13,506 nt of DNA, from the NCBI GenBank assembly GCA_017621115.1, contig JAGATU010000006.1, forward strand, positions 1 through 13,506, written 5' to 3'. The position numbers and the translations under genes were made by a program. A model generated the notes under the pieces. It ran no database searches and was not told where the DNA came from. It saw only the letters and a program-made list of their open reading frames with translations. The DNA is from Lachnospiraceae bacterium (GTDB lineage: Bacteria; Bacillota_A; Clostridia; Lachnospirales; Lachnospiraceae). Shown in pieces: positions 7,522 to 13,506 of the stretch (position 1 is its first letter; every line of letters begins with the position of its first letter).

Positions 7522-8358
7522 ATGGAAGAAAAAAGAGCCGGCAGGTTTTGGCAGTCCGTAAAAAGTGAATTAAAAGAAAACAGAAGTGCCTTTATCGTAT
7601 ATTCCACATTACGGATTCTGGTAATCGGGATGATGATTCTGCAGATTTTTAACCGTAATTTCCAGAACGCTTTTTTGTGTGTTCTGACATTAATTCTGTT
7701 TATCATGCCAAGCGTTGTGCAGGCTACGTTCAAAGTAGAATTTCCGACTTTGTTGGAAATTATCATATTATTGTTTATATTTGCGGCAGAAATACTGGGT
7801 GAAATCAGTGCCTTTTATATTAAATTTCCGTATTGGGATACTATATTGCATACGCTGAACGGATTTTTGTGCGGAGCTATCGGTTTTTCGCTGGTAGAGA
7901 TTATGAATGGAAACAAGAGATTGCGTTTTGAATTATCGCCCCTGTTTATGGCAGTGGTCGCATTTTGTTTTTCCATGACAATAGGTGTGGCTTGGGAAAT
8001 TTTTGAGTTTTCGATGGATTCACTGTATCATCTGGATATGCAAAAAGATACGGTAATTCATTCGATTTACACAGTCACATTGGATCCGATGAAAGATAAT
8101 AATTGTGTTGCCATTACCGGCATAGAAAATACCGTTATTAATGGGAAGGAACTGGGACTTGGCGGATATCTGGACATTGGACTTATGGATACGATGTATG
8201 ACCTTATCGTGAATTTCATTGGAGCATTTGTGTTCTCGGTTTTGGGATATGGATATGTAAAGTATAAAGACACCAAGAGTTTTGTAAACGGTTTGATACC
8301 GGAAAGTTGGTCGGATGAAAAGAAAGCCGGAAAATATATGGTAGAGAATGACGGTTAA
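7522..8358 (+). CDS. Polytopic membrane protein, YjdF/DUF2238-like
   Basis: A 278-residue protein with about six to seven hydrophobic segments: paired ones near residues 22-62, one near 74-96, one near 110-130, one near 143-160 and one near 234-256. Short polar motifs recall the YjdF/DUF2238 family: WDTILHTLNGFLCGAIGF, VAWEIFEFSMD, and DIGLMDTMYDLIVNFIGA. A stretch of about 50 residues before the last segment is hydrophilic. The function of the family is not known to me. ATG 7522 is chosen because GGAGGA at 7507-7512 is 9 bases away, while the in-frame ATG 7513 directly abuts it. The gene appears to be transcribed alone, with its own promoter and a terminator whose stem begins inside its last codons. 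Confidence 0.75.
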   Translation: MEEKRAGRFWQSVKSELKENRSAFIVYSTLRILVIGMMILQIFNRNFQNAFLCVLTLILFIMPSVVQATFKVEFPTLLEIIILLFIFAAEILGEISAFYIKFPYWDTILHTLNGFLCGAIGFSLVEIMNGNKRLRFELSPLFMAVVAFCFSMTIGVAWEIFEFSMDSLYHLDMQKDTVIHSIYTVTLDPMKDNNCVAITGIENTVINGKELGLGGYLDIGLMDTMYDLIVNFIGAFVFSVLGYGYVKYKDTKSFVNGLIPESWSDEKKAGKYMVENDG

Positions 8359-8396
8359 GAGACTGATTGGAGAAATGGTTTCTTAACCGTTTCTTT
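8351..8396 (+). terminator. Intrinsic terminator overlapping the end of the membrane protein gene
   Basis: ACGGTTAAGA (8351-8360) pairs perfectly with TCTTAACCGT (8381-8390), a 10-bp stem with a 20-base loop, followed by TTCTTT. The TAA stop codon (8356-8358) lies in the left arm. The T-tract is interrupted by a C, so strength is uncertain. Confidence 0.6.
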
Positions 8397-8406
8397 GCCA
8401 TTAAAA

Positions 8407-8415
8407 TGATAGAAT
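8407..8415 (+). promoter_or_regulatory. Probable extended -10 promoter of the kinase/regulator operon
   Basis: TGATAGAAT forms an extended -10 element 22 bases before the kinase start, giving a leader of only about 15 bases. No clear -35 box is present. It resembles the TGATAAAAT element before the DUF3810 gene. Confidence 0.4.
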
Positions 8416-8437
8416 AAAAAACAGCATGGAGGTTCTT

Positions 8438-9499
8438 ATGGGAAGAAGTAAAAAAATCTCAGTGAATATTTTGTTGACCTTAATTATATTAATGGTATTC
8501 TTTCTCCTTTGCCTGGGTATGACGCATGTATTTAAAATACAGTCGCTTGTACCTGCTATATTTACACTGGCGGTTTTTTTGATTTCTTTGATTACCGACG
8601 GATATATATACGGAATTATAGCCTCCATGCTGAGTGTGTTGATTCAGAACTTTGTATTTACATATCCTTATTTTGCATTTAACTTTACGATTCCGGAGAA
8701 TATGATATCGGCAGTAATTATGCTTGCGATATCCGTAATGACTTGTGCATTAATGACTAAGGTTATGCAACAGGAGAAAGTAAAGGCAGAGATTGATAGG
8801 GAGAAAATGCGGGCAAATCTACTGCGTGCGGTGTCACATGATTTGAGAACCCCACTGACTACGATATACGGTTCCAGTTCGGCAATTATAGATAGGTATG
8901 ATGATTTGTCGAAGGAACAGATAATTAATCTGCTTGGTGGAATTAACGAAGATGCCCAGTGGTTGGTAGGCATGGTTGAGAATCTGCTTTCGGTAACCAA
9001 GATAGATGACAGTAATGTAAATATTATTAAGACGGAAACGGTATTGGAAGAGTTAATTGATTCTGTTTTGATACGTTTTAAGAAGAGATATCCGAAGCAG
9101 AAGGTACTGGTAGAGATACCGGATGAGTTTATTGTGATACCAATGGATTCTGTTTTGATTGAGCAGGTTATTACGAATATATTGGAAAATGCCGTACAAC
9201 ATGCAACCGGTATGACAAAATTGTGTCTGTCCGTATATAAGAAGAATGACAAGGCTGTGTTTGAGATAACGGATGACGGATGCGGCATCGATAAAGAGCG
9301 TCTTAAGAATATTTTTACAGGATATTTTGAGAATAAAGAGACTCCGATTGACAATCAGAAGCATAGCATGGGAATCGGATTATCGGTATGTGCTTCCATA
9401 ATCAAGGCACATGAGGGAACTATTTCGGCTTCAAACAGACCGGAGGGAGGATGCTGCTTTACATTTTCCCTTAAATTGGAGGAAGAAAATGAGCAATAA
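8438..9499 (+). CDS. KdpD-like sensor histidine kinase, short form (DUF4118 transmembrane region)
   Basis: A 353-residue kinase. Residues about 8-106 contain four closely spaced hydrophobic segments with almost no loops, the arrangement of the DUF4118 membrane region of KdpD. A short linker helix (QQEKVKAEIDREKMRAN) leads to the HisKA domain with the phospho-accepting His134 in LLRAVSHDLRTPL. The ATPase domain has the N box EQVITNILENAVQH (about 242-255), the G1 box DDGCGID (about 279-285) and the G2 box MGIGLS (about 311-316). The large cytoplasmic KdpD and UspA sensor domains of classic KdpD are absent, and no kdpFABC genes are in view, so the potassium role cannot be assumed. ATG 8438 follows GGAGG at 8428-8432. 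The next gene overlaps its end by 11 bases. Confidence 0.92.
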   Translation: MGRSKKISVNILLTLIILMVFFLLCLGMTHVFKIQSLVPAIFTLAVFLISLITDGYIYGIIASMLSVLIQNFVFTYPYFAFNFTIPENMISAVIMLAISVMTCALMTKVMQQEKVKAEIDREKMRANLLRAVSHDLRTPLTTIYGSSSAIIDRYDDLSKEQIINLLGGINEDAQWLVGMVENLLSVTKIDDSNVNIIKTETVLEELIDSVLIRFKKRYPKQKVLVEIPDEFIVIPMDSVLIEQVITNILENAVQHATGMTKLCLSVYKKNDKAVFEITDDGCGIDKERLKNIFTGYFENKETPIDNQKHSMGIGLSVCASIIKAHEGTISASNRPEGGCCFTFSLKLEEENEQ

Positions 9500-10196
9500 A
9501 TTTAAGGTCTTGATTATTGAAGATGAAATTAATATATGCAATTTTGTGAAAACAATTTTGGAAACAAACGGATATCAGGTATTGTATGCGTTAAGTGCAG
9601 CCGAAGGTAAAACCATGTTTCTTTCACATAGACCGGATTTGTTGATTCTGGATTTGGGTCTGCCGGATTTGGATGGTACGGAAGTTATTAAGCAGATACG
9701 AGAAGAAGCCGGTACTCCGATTATTATTCTGTCTGCCAGAACACATGAAGCCGATAAGGTGAAGGCGTTGGATTTGGGAGCTGATGACTATATTACCAAG
9801 CCTTTTGGGACCAATGAACTTTTGGCCAGAGTCCGTGCGGCACTACGCGGGTACAGACGTAGGGAGGCAGAGAATGAACTGTCAAATGATAAGTTTTCGG
9901 TATCGGATCTGGTAATTGATTATGCGTACCGGAGGATTACGATAGGTGGATACGAGATTAAGCTTACTCAGACGGAATATAATGTACTCGAATTATTGTC
10001 CATGCATGCCGGAAAAGTAATGACATATTCAGAGATTAATAAAAAAGTGTGGGGATTTTCGGACTCGGGAAGTGTCAAAAAATTACAGGTTAATATGGCA
10101 AATATCCGGAAGAAATTAGGGGAAAAACCGGGTGAGAACCGGTACATAGCCAATGAACTTGGAATTGGCTATCGCATGAATGTTGATAGCGAATAA
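9489..10196 (+). CDS. OmpR/KdpE-type response regulator
   Basis: A 235-residue two-domain regulator. The receiver keeps all key residues: acidic cluster E11-D12-E13 (IIEDE), phospho-accepting Asp55 (LLILDLGLPD), Ser82 (IIILSAR) and Lys104 (GADDYITKPF). The C-terminal part is a winged-helix DNA-binding domain with LTQTEYNVLELLSMHAGKVMTYSEI and the closing VNMANIRKKL and GIGYRM. It is the natural partner of the kinase just upstream: ATG 9489 lies inside the kinase gene, preceded by GGAGG at 9479-9483, so translation is probably coupled. The kinase-regulator pair has the KdpD/KdpE look, but its regulon is unknown. Confidence 0.93.
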   Translation: MSNKFKVLIIEDEINICNFVKTILETNGYQVLYALSAAEGKTMFLSHRPDLLILDLGLPDLDGTEVIKQIREEAGTPIIILSARTHEADKVKALDLGADDYITKPFGTNELLARVRAALRGYRRREAENELSNDKFSVSDLVIDYAYRRITIGGYEIKLTQTEYNVLELLSMHAGKVMTYSEINKKVWGFSDSGSVKKLQVNMANIRKKLGEKPGENRYIANELGIGYRMNVDSE

Positions 10197-10229
10197 TGAA
10201 GAATAGTATTACAGACAGAGGTTAGAGGT

Positions 10230-10925
10230 ATGAATATACTTGTAGTGCAACCGGATGAGAAAGTTGCGTCTCTCGAAAAAGATTATTTGGAAATAAACGG
10301 ATATCGGGCGACCATTTGTAAGGATGGCAAATCAGCACTTCAGGAAGCGGTAAAAGGCGCCTATAATTTGATTTTGATGGACATTGTACAGCCGGATATG
10401 GAAGGGATTGGATTGTGTCATAAACTCAGAAAAATGTTTGATATTCCGATTGTTATTATTACAGAGGACGAAAATGAGGATGAGAAAATCCGCGCATTGG
10501 GAATGGGAGCGGATGATTACATAGACAGATCAGCATCCATGAATGTGATGATTGCGGTTATAAAAGCCAACTTGGCACAGTATCACAGATTAATGAAGAA
10601 TAGGGAAAATACGGATTCTATTATTAAGCTGGGTGATATTACGGTAAATACCGATACACACAGATGTTTCGTGAAAGGTGCAGAGATTACACTTACGCAT
10701 AAGGAGTATGAATTGCTGCTGTTTCTCTTACAGAATGAGGATGTTGTATTTTCAAAAGAGACATTGTATGAGCAGATATGGGGATTTGAAGCAATCGGAG
10801 ATACTGCTACCGTTGCGGTTCATATTAACCGTTTGCGCGAAAAAATAGAACAGGAATATATGCAACCGCATTACATACAGACGGTATGGGGTGTCGGATA
10901 CAGGTTGTCAGCAAAAAGTAAATAA
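10230..10925 (+). CDS. Second OmpR-type response regulator with degenerate receiver
   Basis: A 231-residue protein with receiver and winged-helix domains, 33 bases after the first regulator, with AGAGG at 10217-10221 as ribosome binding site. The receiver keeps the phospho-accepting Asp51 (LILMDIVQPD) and Thr78, but the acidic pair that binds Mg2+ is replaced (ILVVQPDE, Q7-P8 where E-D or D-D is usual). The conserved lysine-proline motif YITKP reads YIDRS (Arg100, Ser101). Such changes typically weaken or abolish phosphorylation, pointing to a phosphorylation-independent or heterodimer-type regulator. The DNA-binding domain looks intact (LTHKEYELLLFLLQNED, VAVHINRLREKIE, VWGVGYRL). It ends the kinase operon, just before a strong terminator. 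Confidence 0.92.
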   Translation: MNILVVQPDEKVASLEKDYLEINGYRATICKDGKSALQEAVKGAYNLILMDIVQPDMEGIGLCHKLRKMFDIPIVIITEDENEDEKIRALGMGADDYIDRSASMNVMIAVIKANLAQYHRLMKNRENTDSIIKLGDITVNTDTHRCFVKGAEITLTHKEYELLLFLLQNEDVVFSKETLYEQIWGFEAIGDTATVAVHINRLREKIEQEYMQPHYIQTVWGVGYRLSAKSK

Positions 10926-10932
10926 ACAGGAG

Positions 10933-10962
10933 GTCTCCCGAAGTGTTTCGGGAGACTTTTTT
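10933..10962 (+). terminator. Strong intrinsic terminator of the kinase/regulator operon
   Basis: GTCTCCCGAA (10933-10942) and TTCGGGAGAC (10947-10956) form a perfect 10-bp stem with the 4-base loop GTGT, followed directly by TTTTTT (10957-10962). It isolates the signalling operon from uxaC. Confidence 0.95.
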
Positions 10963-10970
10963 GGGTTCTA

Positions 10971-11008
10971 ACCGCAAGATGCGCAATGTACACAACAAGT
11001 GGTTCAAT
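10971..11008 (+). promoter_or_regulatory. Putative AraC-type activator site upstream of uxaC (copy 1 of 38-bp element)
   Basis: This 38-bp stretch matches the element before uxuA at 32 of 38 positions. It contains the half-site CAAnnnnnnCAAT at 10975-10987 and again at 10996-11008, in the same orientation and 21 bp apart (two helical turns). Its last base is the first base of the position expected for the -35 hexamer. Tandem direct half-sites abutting -35 are characteristic of AraC-family activators; the identity of the protein is not shown by the sequence. Confidence 0.75.
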
Positions 11009-11036
11009 GGATTTGGCGGAGTTATTTTTTTATAAT
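11008..11036 (+). promoter_or_regulatory. uxaC promoter
   Basis: A perfect TATAAT lies at 11031-11036. At the 17-bp spacing the -35 position reads TGGATT (11008-11013), a poor hexamer, as expected for a promoter that needs an activator. The predicted leader to ATG 11118 is about 75 bases; I see no strong hairpin or riboswitch in it. Confidence 0.7.
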
Positions 11037-11117
11037 GTATATAAGAGGGTAAGTATCGGTGATTATTACAGAAATTATCGGCTAAAATGAATGATGGAAG
11101 GACTCGGAGGAAACGGT

Positions 11118-12527
11118 ATGAAAGCATTTATGGACAAAGATTTTATTTTACAGACAGAAACAGCAAAAAAGTTGTATCACGACTATGCGGCAATGGTGCC
11201 AATCATTGATTACCACTGTCATATCAATCCAAAGGAGATTGCAGAAGACAGGAAGTTTGACAATATTACACAGGTATGGCTTGGCGGCGATCATTATAAA
11301 TGGAGATTCATGCGCTCCTGCGGTGTGGAAGAAAAGTATATTACGGGAGATGCTTCCGATTATGATAAATTCTGTAAATGGGCAGAATGTGTAGGTAAAG
11401 CAATCGGTAATCCTCTATTCCACTGGAGTCATTTGGAATTACAGAGATATTTTGGATATTACGGACATTTGAATGCAAAGACAGCAGATGAAGTATGGAA
11501 TATCTGTAATGCGAAATTACAGGAAGATTCCATGAGTGTCCGTAATATTATCAGACAGAGTAATGTGAAATTTATCGGTACGACGGATGATCCGATTGAT
11601 TCTTTGGAATGGCACAAGAAGATTAAAGAAGACGATAGTTTTGATGTAGTAGTGGCACCATCCTGGAGACCGGATAAGGCCATGAATATTGAAAAACCGG
11701 ATTTTGCGGAATATATCGGGAAACTGGCTTCGGCAGCAGGTATAGAGATTAAGACTTTTGCAGATGTAAAGGAAGCACTTGCAAAACGTATGGAGTTTTT
11801 CAAAGAAAACGGCTGCTGTATTTCCGATCACGGTTTGGAATATGTGATGTATGTTCCGGCTGCAGATGAAGAAATTGAAGCAATTTTTGCAAAGCGTATG
11901 GCAGGCGAACAGGTTTCAAGAAATGAAGAGTTGGCATACAAAACAGCTTTCATGATTTACATGGGACGGAAATGCAACGAACTTGACTTTGGAATGCAGC
12001 TTCATTACGGATGTAAGAGAGATAATAATAAATTAATGTATGACAGACTTGGACCGGATACAGGATATGACTGTATCAATAATTATGCGCCTTCTGCGGA
12101 ATTGGCGGACTATCTGAATGCACTTGTTGCTACAAATGAACTTCCGAGAACTGTTCTTTATAGTCTGAATCCTAATGATAACCAGGCCATCGGAACTATT
12201 TTGGGATGTTTCCAGGATTCTACTGCAGTTGCTAAAATCCAGCAGGGAAGTGCATGGTGGTTTAATGACCACAAAACAGGCATGGAAGACCAGATGATTT
12301 CATTAGCAAACCTTGGTAATCTTTCCGGTTTTGTAGGAATGCTGACTGACTCCAGAAGTTTCCTGTCATACACAAGACATGAATATTTCAGAAGAATTCT
12401 TTGTAACTTAATCGGTAACTGGGTAGAAAACGGAGAATATCCGGCAGACATGGAAATGCTTGGTGAAATGGTATCCGATATTTCCTACTACAATGCGAAA
12501 AATTATTTCAAACTTCCGGTAAAATGA
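11118..12527 (+). CDS. uxaC: Glucuronate isomerase (uronate isomerase)
   Basis: A 469-residue protein covering the full family length. It isomerises D-glucuronate to D-fructuronate and D-galacturonate to D-tagaturonate, the first step of hexuronate breakdown in the cytoplasm. It belongs to the amidohydrolase-like UxaC family: the HxH metal site is H33 and H35 in IIDYHCHINPKEIAED. Other family blocks seen are WLGGDHYKWRFMRSCG, FIGTTDDPIDSLEWH, VVAPSWRPDKAMNI, MQLHYG, GTILGCFQD and the C-terminal MLTDSRSFLSYTRHEYFRRILCN. ATG 11118 is chosen because GGAGGA at 11106-11111 is 6 bases upstream; the longer frame from 11091 lacks a site. It has its own promoter with the shared 38-bp element and is followed by uxuA, which has a separate promoter starting 6 bases after its stop. 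Confidence 0.97.
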   Translation: MKAFMDKDFILQTETAKKLYHDYAAMVPIIDYHCHINPKEIAEDRKFDNITQVWLGGDHYKWRFMRSCGVEEKYITGDASDYDKFCKWAECVGKAIGNPLFHWSHLELQRYFGYYGHLNAKTADEVWNICNAKLQEDSMSVRNIIRQSNVKFIGTTDDPIDSLEWHKKIKEDDSFDVVVAPSWRPDKAMNIEKPDFAEYIGKLASAAGIEIKTFADVKEALAKRMEFFKENGCCISDHGLEYVMYVPAADEEIEAIFAKRMAGEQVSRNEELAYKTAFMIYMGRKCNELDFGMQLHYGCKRDNNKLMYDRLGPDTGYDCINNYAPSAELADYLNALVATNELPRTVLYSLNPNDNQAIGTILGCFQDSTAVAKIQQGSAWWFNDHKTGMEDQMISLANLGNLSGFVGMLTDSRSFLSYTRHEYFRRILCNLIGNWVENGEYPADMEMLGEMVSDISYYNAKNYFKLPVK

Positions 12528-12533
12528 GGAAGC

Positions 12534-12571
12534 ACCGCAAGATTTGCAATATATACAACAACTAGTTCAAT
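12534..12571 (+). promoter_or_regulatory. Putative AraC-type activator site upstream of uxuA (copy 2 of 38-bp element)
   Basis: The second copy of the 38-bp element, beginning 6 bases after the uxaC stop codon. The half-sites CAAnnnnnnCAAT are at 12538-12550 and 12559-12571, again 21 bp apart, and here share further bases (CAAnnnnTnCAATnnATA). The end of the element is 22 bases from TATAAT, exactly as before uxaC. The six differences from copy 1 mostly fall outside the CAA cores. Confidence 0.75.
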
Positions 12572-12599
12572 TGATAATGCAGATTGTTTTTCTTATAAT
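12571..12599 (+). promoter_or_regulatory. uxuA promoter
   Basis: TTGATA (12571-12576) and TATAAT (12594-12599) are separated by 17 bases, a near-consensus promoter. The -35 overlaps the last base of the 38-bp element. The leader to ATG 12649 is about 43 bases. No terminator stands between uxaC and this promoter, so uxuA can also be read from the uxaC promoter. Confidence 0.8.
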
Positions 12600-12648
12600 G
12601 AAAACAGATTGAACAAGTAACAATTTTTTTAGAAGGTGGGTATAACTT

Positions 12649-13506
12649 ATGGAAATGACATTGAGATGGTATGGTTCCAAATTTGACACAGTAACATTAA
12701 AGCAGATTCGCCAGATTCCGGGCGTGAAAGGCGTTATCACAACATTATATGATACACAGCCGGGTGAAGTGTGGAGCAGAGAAAGAATCCGCGCAATGAA
12801 GGAAGAAGTAGAAGCAGCAGGACTTCACATTGCAGGTATTGAAAGTGTTAATATTCATGATGCAATCAAGACAGGTGCTCCTGAAAGAGAACAGTATATT
12901 GCTAACTATATTGAGACATTAGAGAATTTAGGTAAAGAAGATATTCATTTAGTATGTTATAACTTCATGCCTGTATTTGACTGGACAAGAACAGAACTTG
13001 CGAGAATGCGTGAAGACGGTTCTACCGTACTTGCTTATACACAGGAAGCAGTTGATGCGATTGATCCTGAGAGAATGTTTGAATCCATCGCCGGTGATAT
13101 GAACGGTACTGTAATGCCGGGATGGGAACCGGAAAGAATGGCAAAAGTAAAAGAACTTTTTGAAATGTATAAAGACATCGATGATGACAAATTATTTGAC
13201 AACCTCAAATATTTCCTTGAGAAGATTATGCCGGTTTGTAACAAGTATGACATCAATATGGCAATTCATCCGGACGATCCTGCATGGAGCGTATTCGGAC
13301 TTCCACGTATCATCATTAATAAAGAAAACATCCACCGTATGATGAAGATGGTAGATGATCCACATAACGGAGTTACTTTCTGTTCCGGTTCTTACGGAAC
13401 AAATTTGGAAAATGATCTTCCGGATATGATTCGTTCTTTGAAGGGAAGAATTCATTTTGCACATGTCCGTAACTTAAAGTTCATCACACCTACAAACTTT
13501 GAAGAA
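12649..13506 (+). CDS. uxuA: Mannonate dehydratase (5' part, truncated by window edge)
   Basis: The frame is open from ATG 12649 to the end of the window, giving 286 residues of an enzyme usually near 350-360. It dehydrates D-mannonate to 2-keto-3-deoxy-D-gluconate, after UxaC and fructuronate reductase (UxuB, not in view). The start MTLRWYGSKFDTVTLKQIRQIPG is the typical UxuA N-terminus. Further family blocks are VCYNFMPVFDWTRT, the metal-site histidine of MAIHPDDPAWSVFGLPRI (H207), the cysteine of FCSGSYG (C245) and the histidine of HFAHVRN (H272). AAGGTGGG at 12633-12640 is the ribosome binding site. Its promoter carries the same 38-bp element as uxaC, implying joint induction. Confidence 0.97.
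   Translation, partial: MEMTLRWYGSKFDTVTLKQIRQIPGVKGVITTLYDTQPGEVWSRERIRAMKEEVEAAGLHIAGIESVNIHDAIKTGAPEREQYIANYIETLENLGKEDIHLVCYNFMPVFDWTRTELARMREDGSTVLAYTQEAVDAIDPERMFESIAGDMNGTVMPGWEPERMAKVKELFEMYKDIDDDKLFDNLKYFLEKIMPVCNKYDINMAIHPDDPAWSVFGLPRIIINKENIHRMMKMVDDPHNGVTFCSGSYGTNLENDLPDMIRSLKGRIHFAHVRNLKFITPTNFEE

Noticed and set aside
8668..9354. 228-residue open frame on the minus strand inside the histidine kinase gene
   Set aside because: The plus-strand frame carries all kinase motifs. The minus-strand product is rich in Ser/Ile/Thr, as expected from the reverse complement of coding DNA, and has no recognisable domain.
11037..11117. Possible structured leader or riboswitch upstream of uxaC
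   Set aside because: The leader is about 75 bases, with only an imperfect 7-bp complementarity (around GATTATT and AATTATC) and no aptamer-like conserved core.
12559..12571. AACTAGTT palindrome in the uxuA element as a GntR/LacI-type operator
   Set aside because: The palindrome is only 8 bp and is not kept in the uxaC copy (AAGTGGTT), while the direct half-sites are kept in both.
1..13506. A new defence, mobile or biosynthetic system
   Set aside because: No transposase, integrase, toxin-antitoxin pair, nuclease, large repeat array or modular synthase was seen; gene content and composition look like ordinary chromosomal metabolism, transport and regulation.

Overview
The window looks like chromosomal DNA of an AT-rich, low-GC Gram-positive Clostridia, most likely a Lachnospiraceae-type gut anaerobe. 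This rests on strong AGGAGG-like ribosome binding sites before almost every gene, compact operons, Firmicutes-style intrinsic terminators, a CspA-like cytoplasmic subtilase, and a uronate catabolism module with Firmicutes-type UxaC and UxuA. I cannot name the species. No rRNA, tRNA, CRISPR array, transposase or phage gene is visible, and no gap between genes exceeds 300 bases.

Left part (1-4600, + strand): the tail of an unidentified gene; a 42-residue small ORF that overlaps a two-part GNAT acetyltransferase; a membrane zincin-like protein of the DUF3810 type; a Dabb-domain small protein ending at a terminator; and a MATE efflux pump whose stop overlaps the start of a Nudix hydrolase. A bidirectional terminator separates this block from a convergent AraC-family regulator (- strand, 4604-5554).

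Middle part (5555-10962): divergently from the AraC gene lies a 588-residue S8 serine peptidase of the CspA-like type with an intact catalytic triad. It is followed by a polytopic membrane protein resembling YjdF/DUF2238. Then comes a three-gene signalling operon: a short KdpD-like histidine kinase (four membrane segments, no cytoplasmic KdpD sensor region), an OmpR/KdpE-type response regulator overlapping it by 11 bases, and a second OmpR-type regulator whose receiver has lost the acidic pair and the conserved lysine. A strong terminator closes this operon.

Right part (10963-13506): uxaC (glucuronate isomerase) and the start of uxuA (mannonate dehydratase, cut by the window edge) are steps 1 and 3 of hexuronate conversion to 2-keto-3-deoxygluconate. 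Each gene has its own promoter. Both promoters carry the same 38-bp element (32 of 38 bases identical) at the same distance from a TATAAT box. Inside each copy, the half-site CAAnnnnnnCAAT occurs twice as a direct repeat 21 bp apart and abuts the -35 position. This is the geometry expected of an AraC-family activator site and is the most interesting signal in the window. The other notable observations are the degenerate second response regulator and the translationally coupled small ORF. I found nothing that clearly amounts to a new multi-gene system; most of the window is ordinary chromosomal content.
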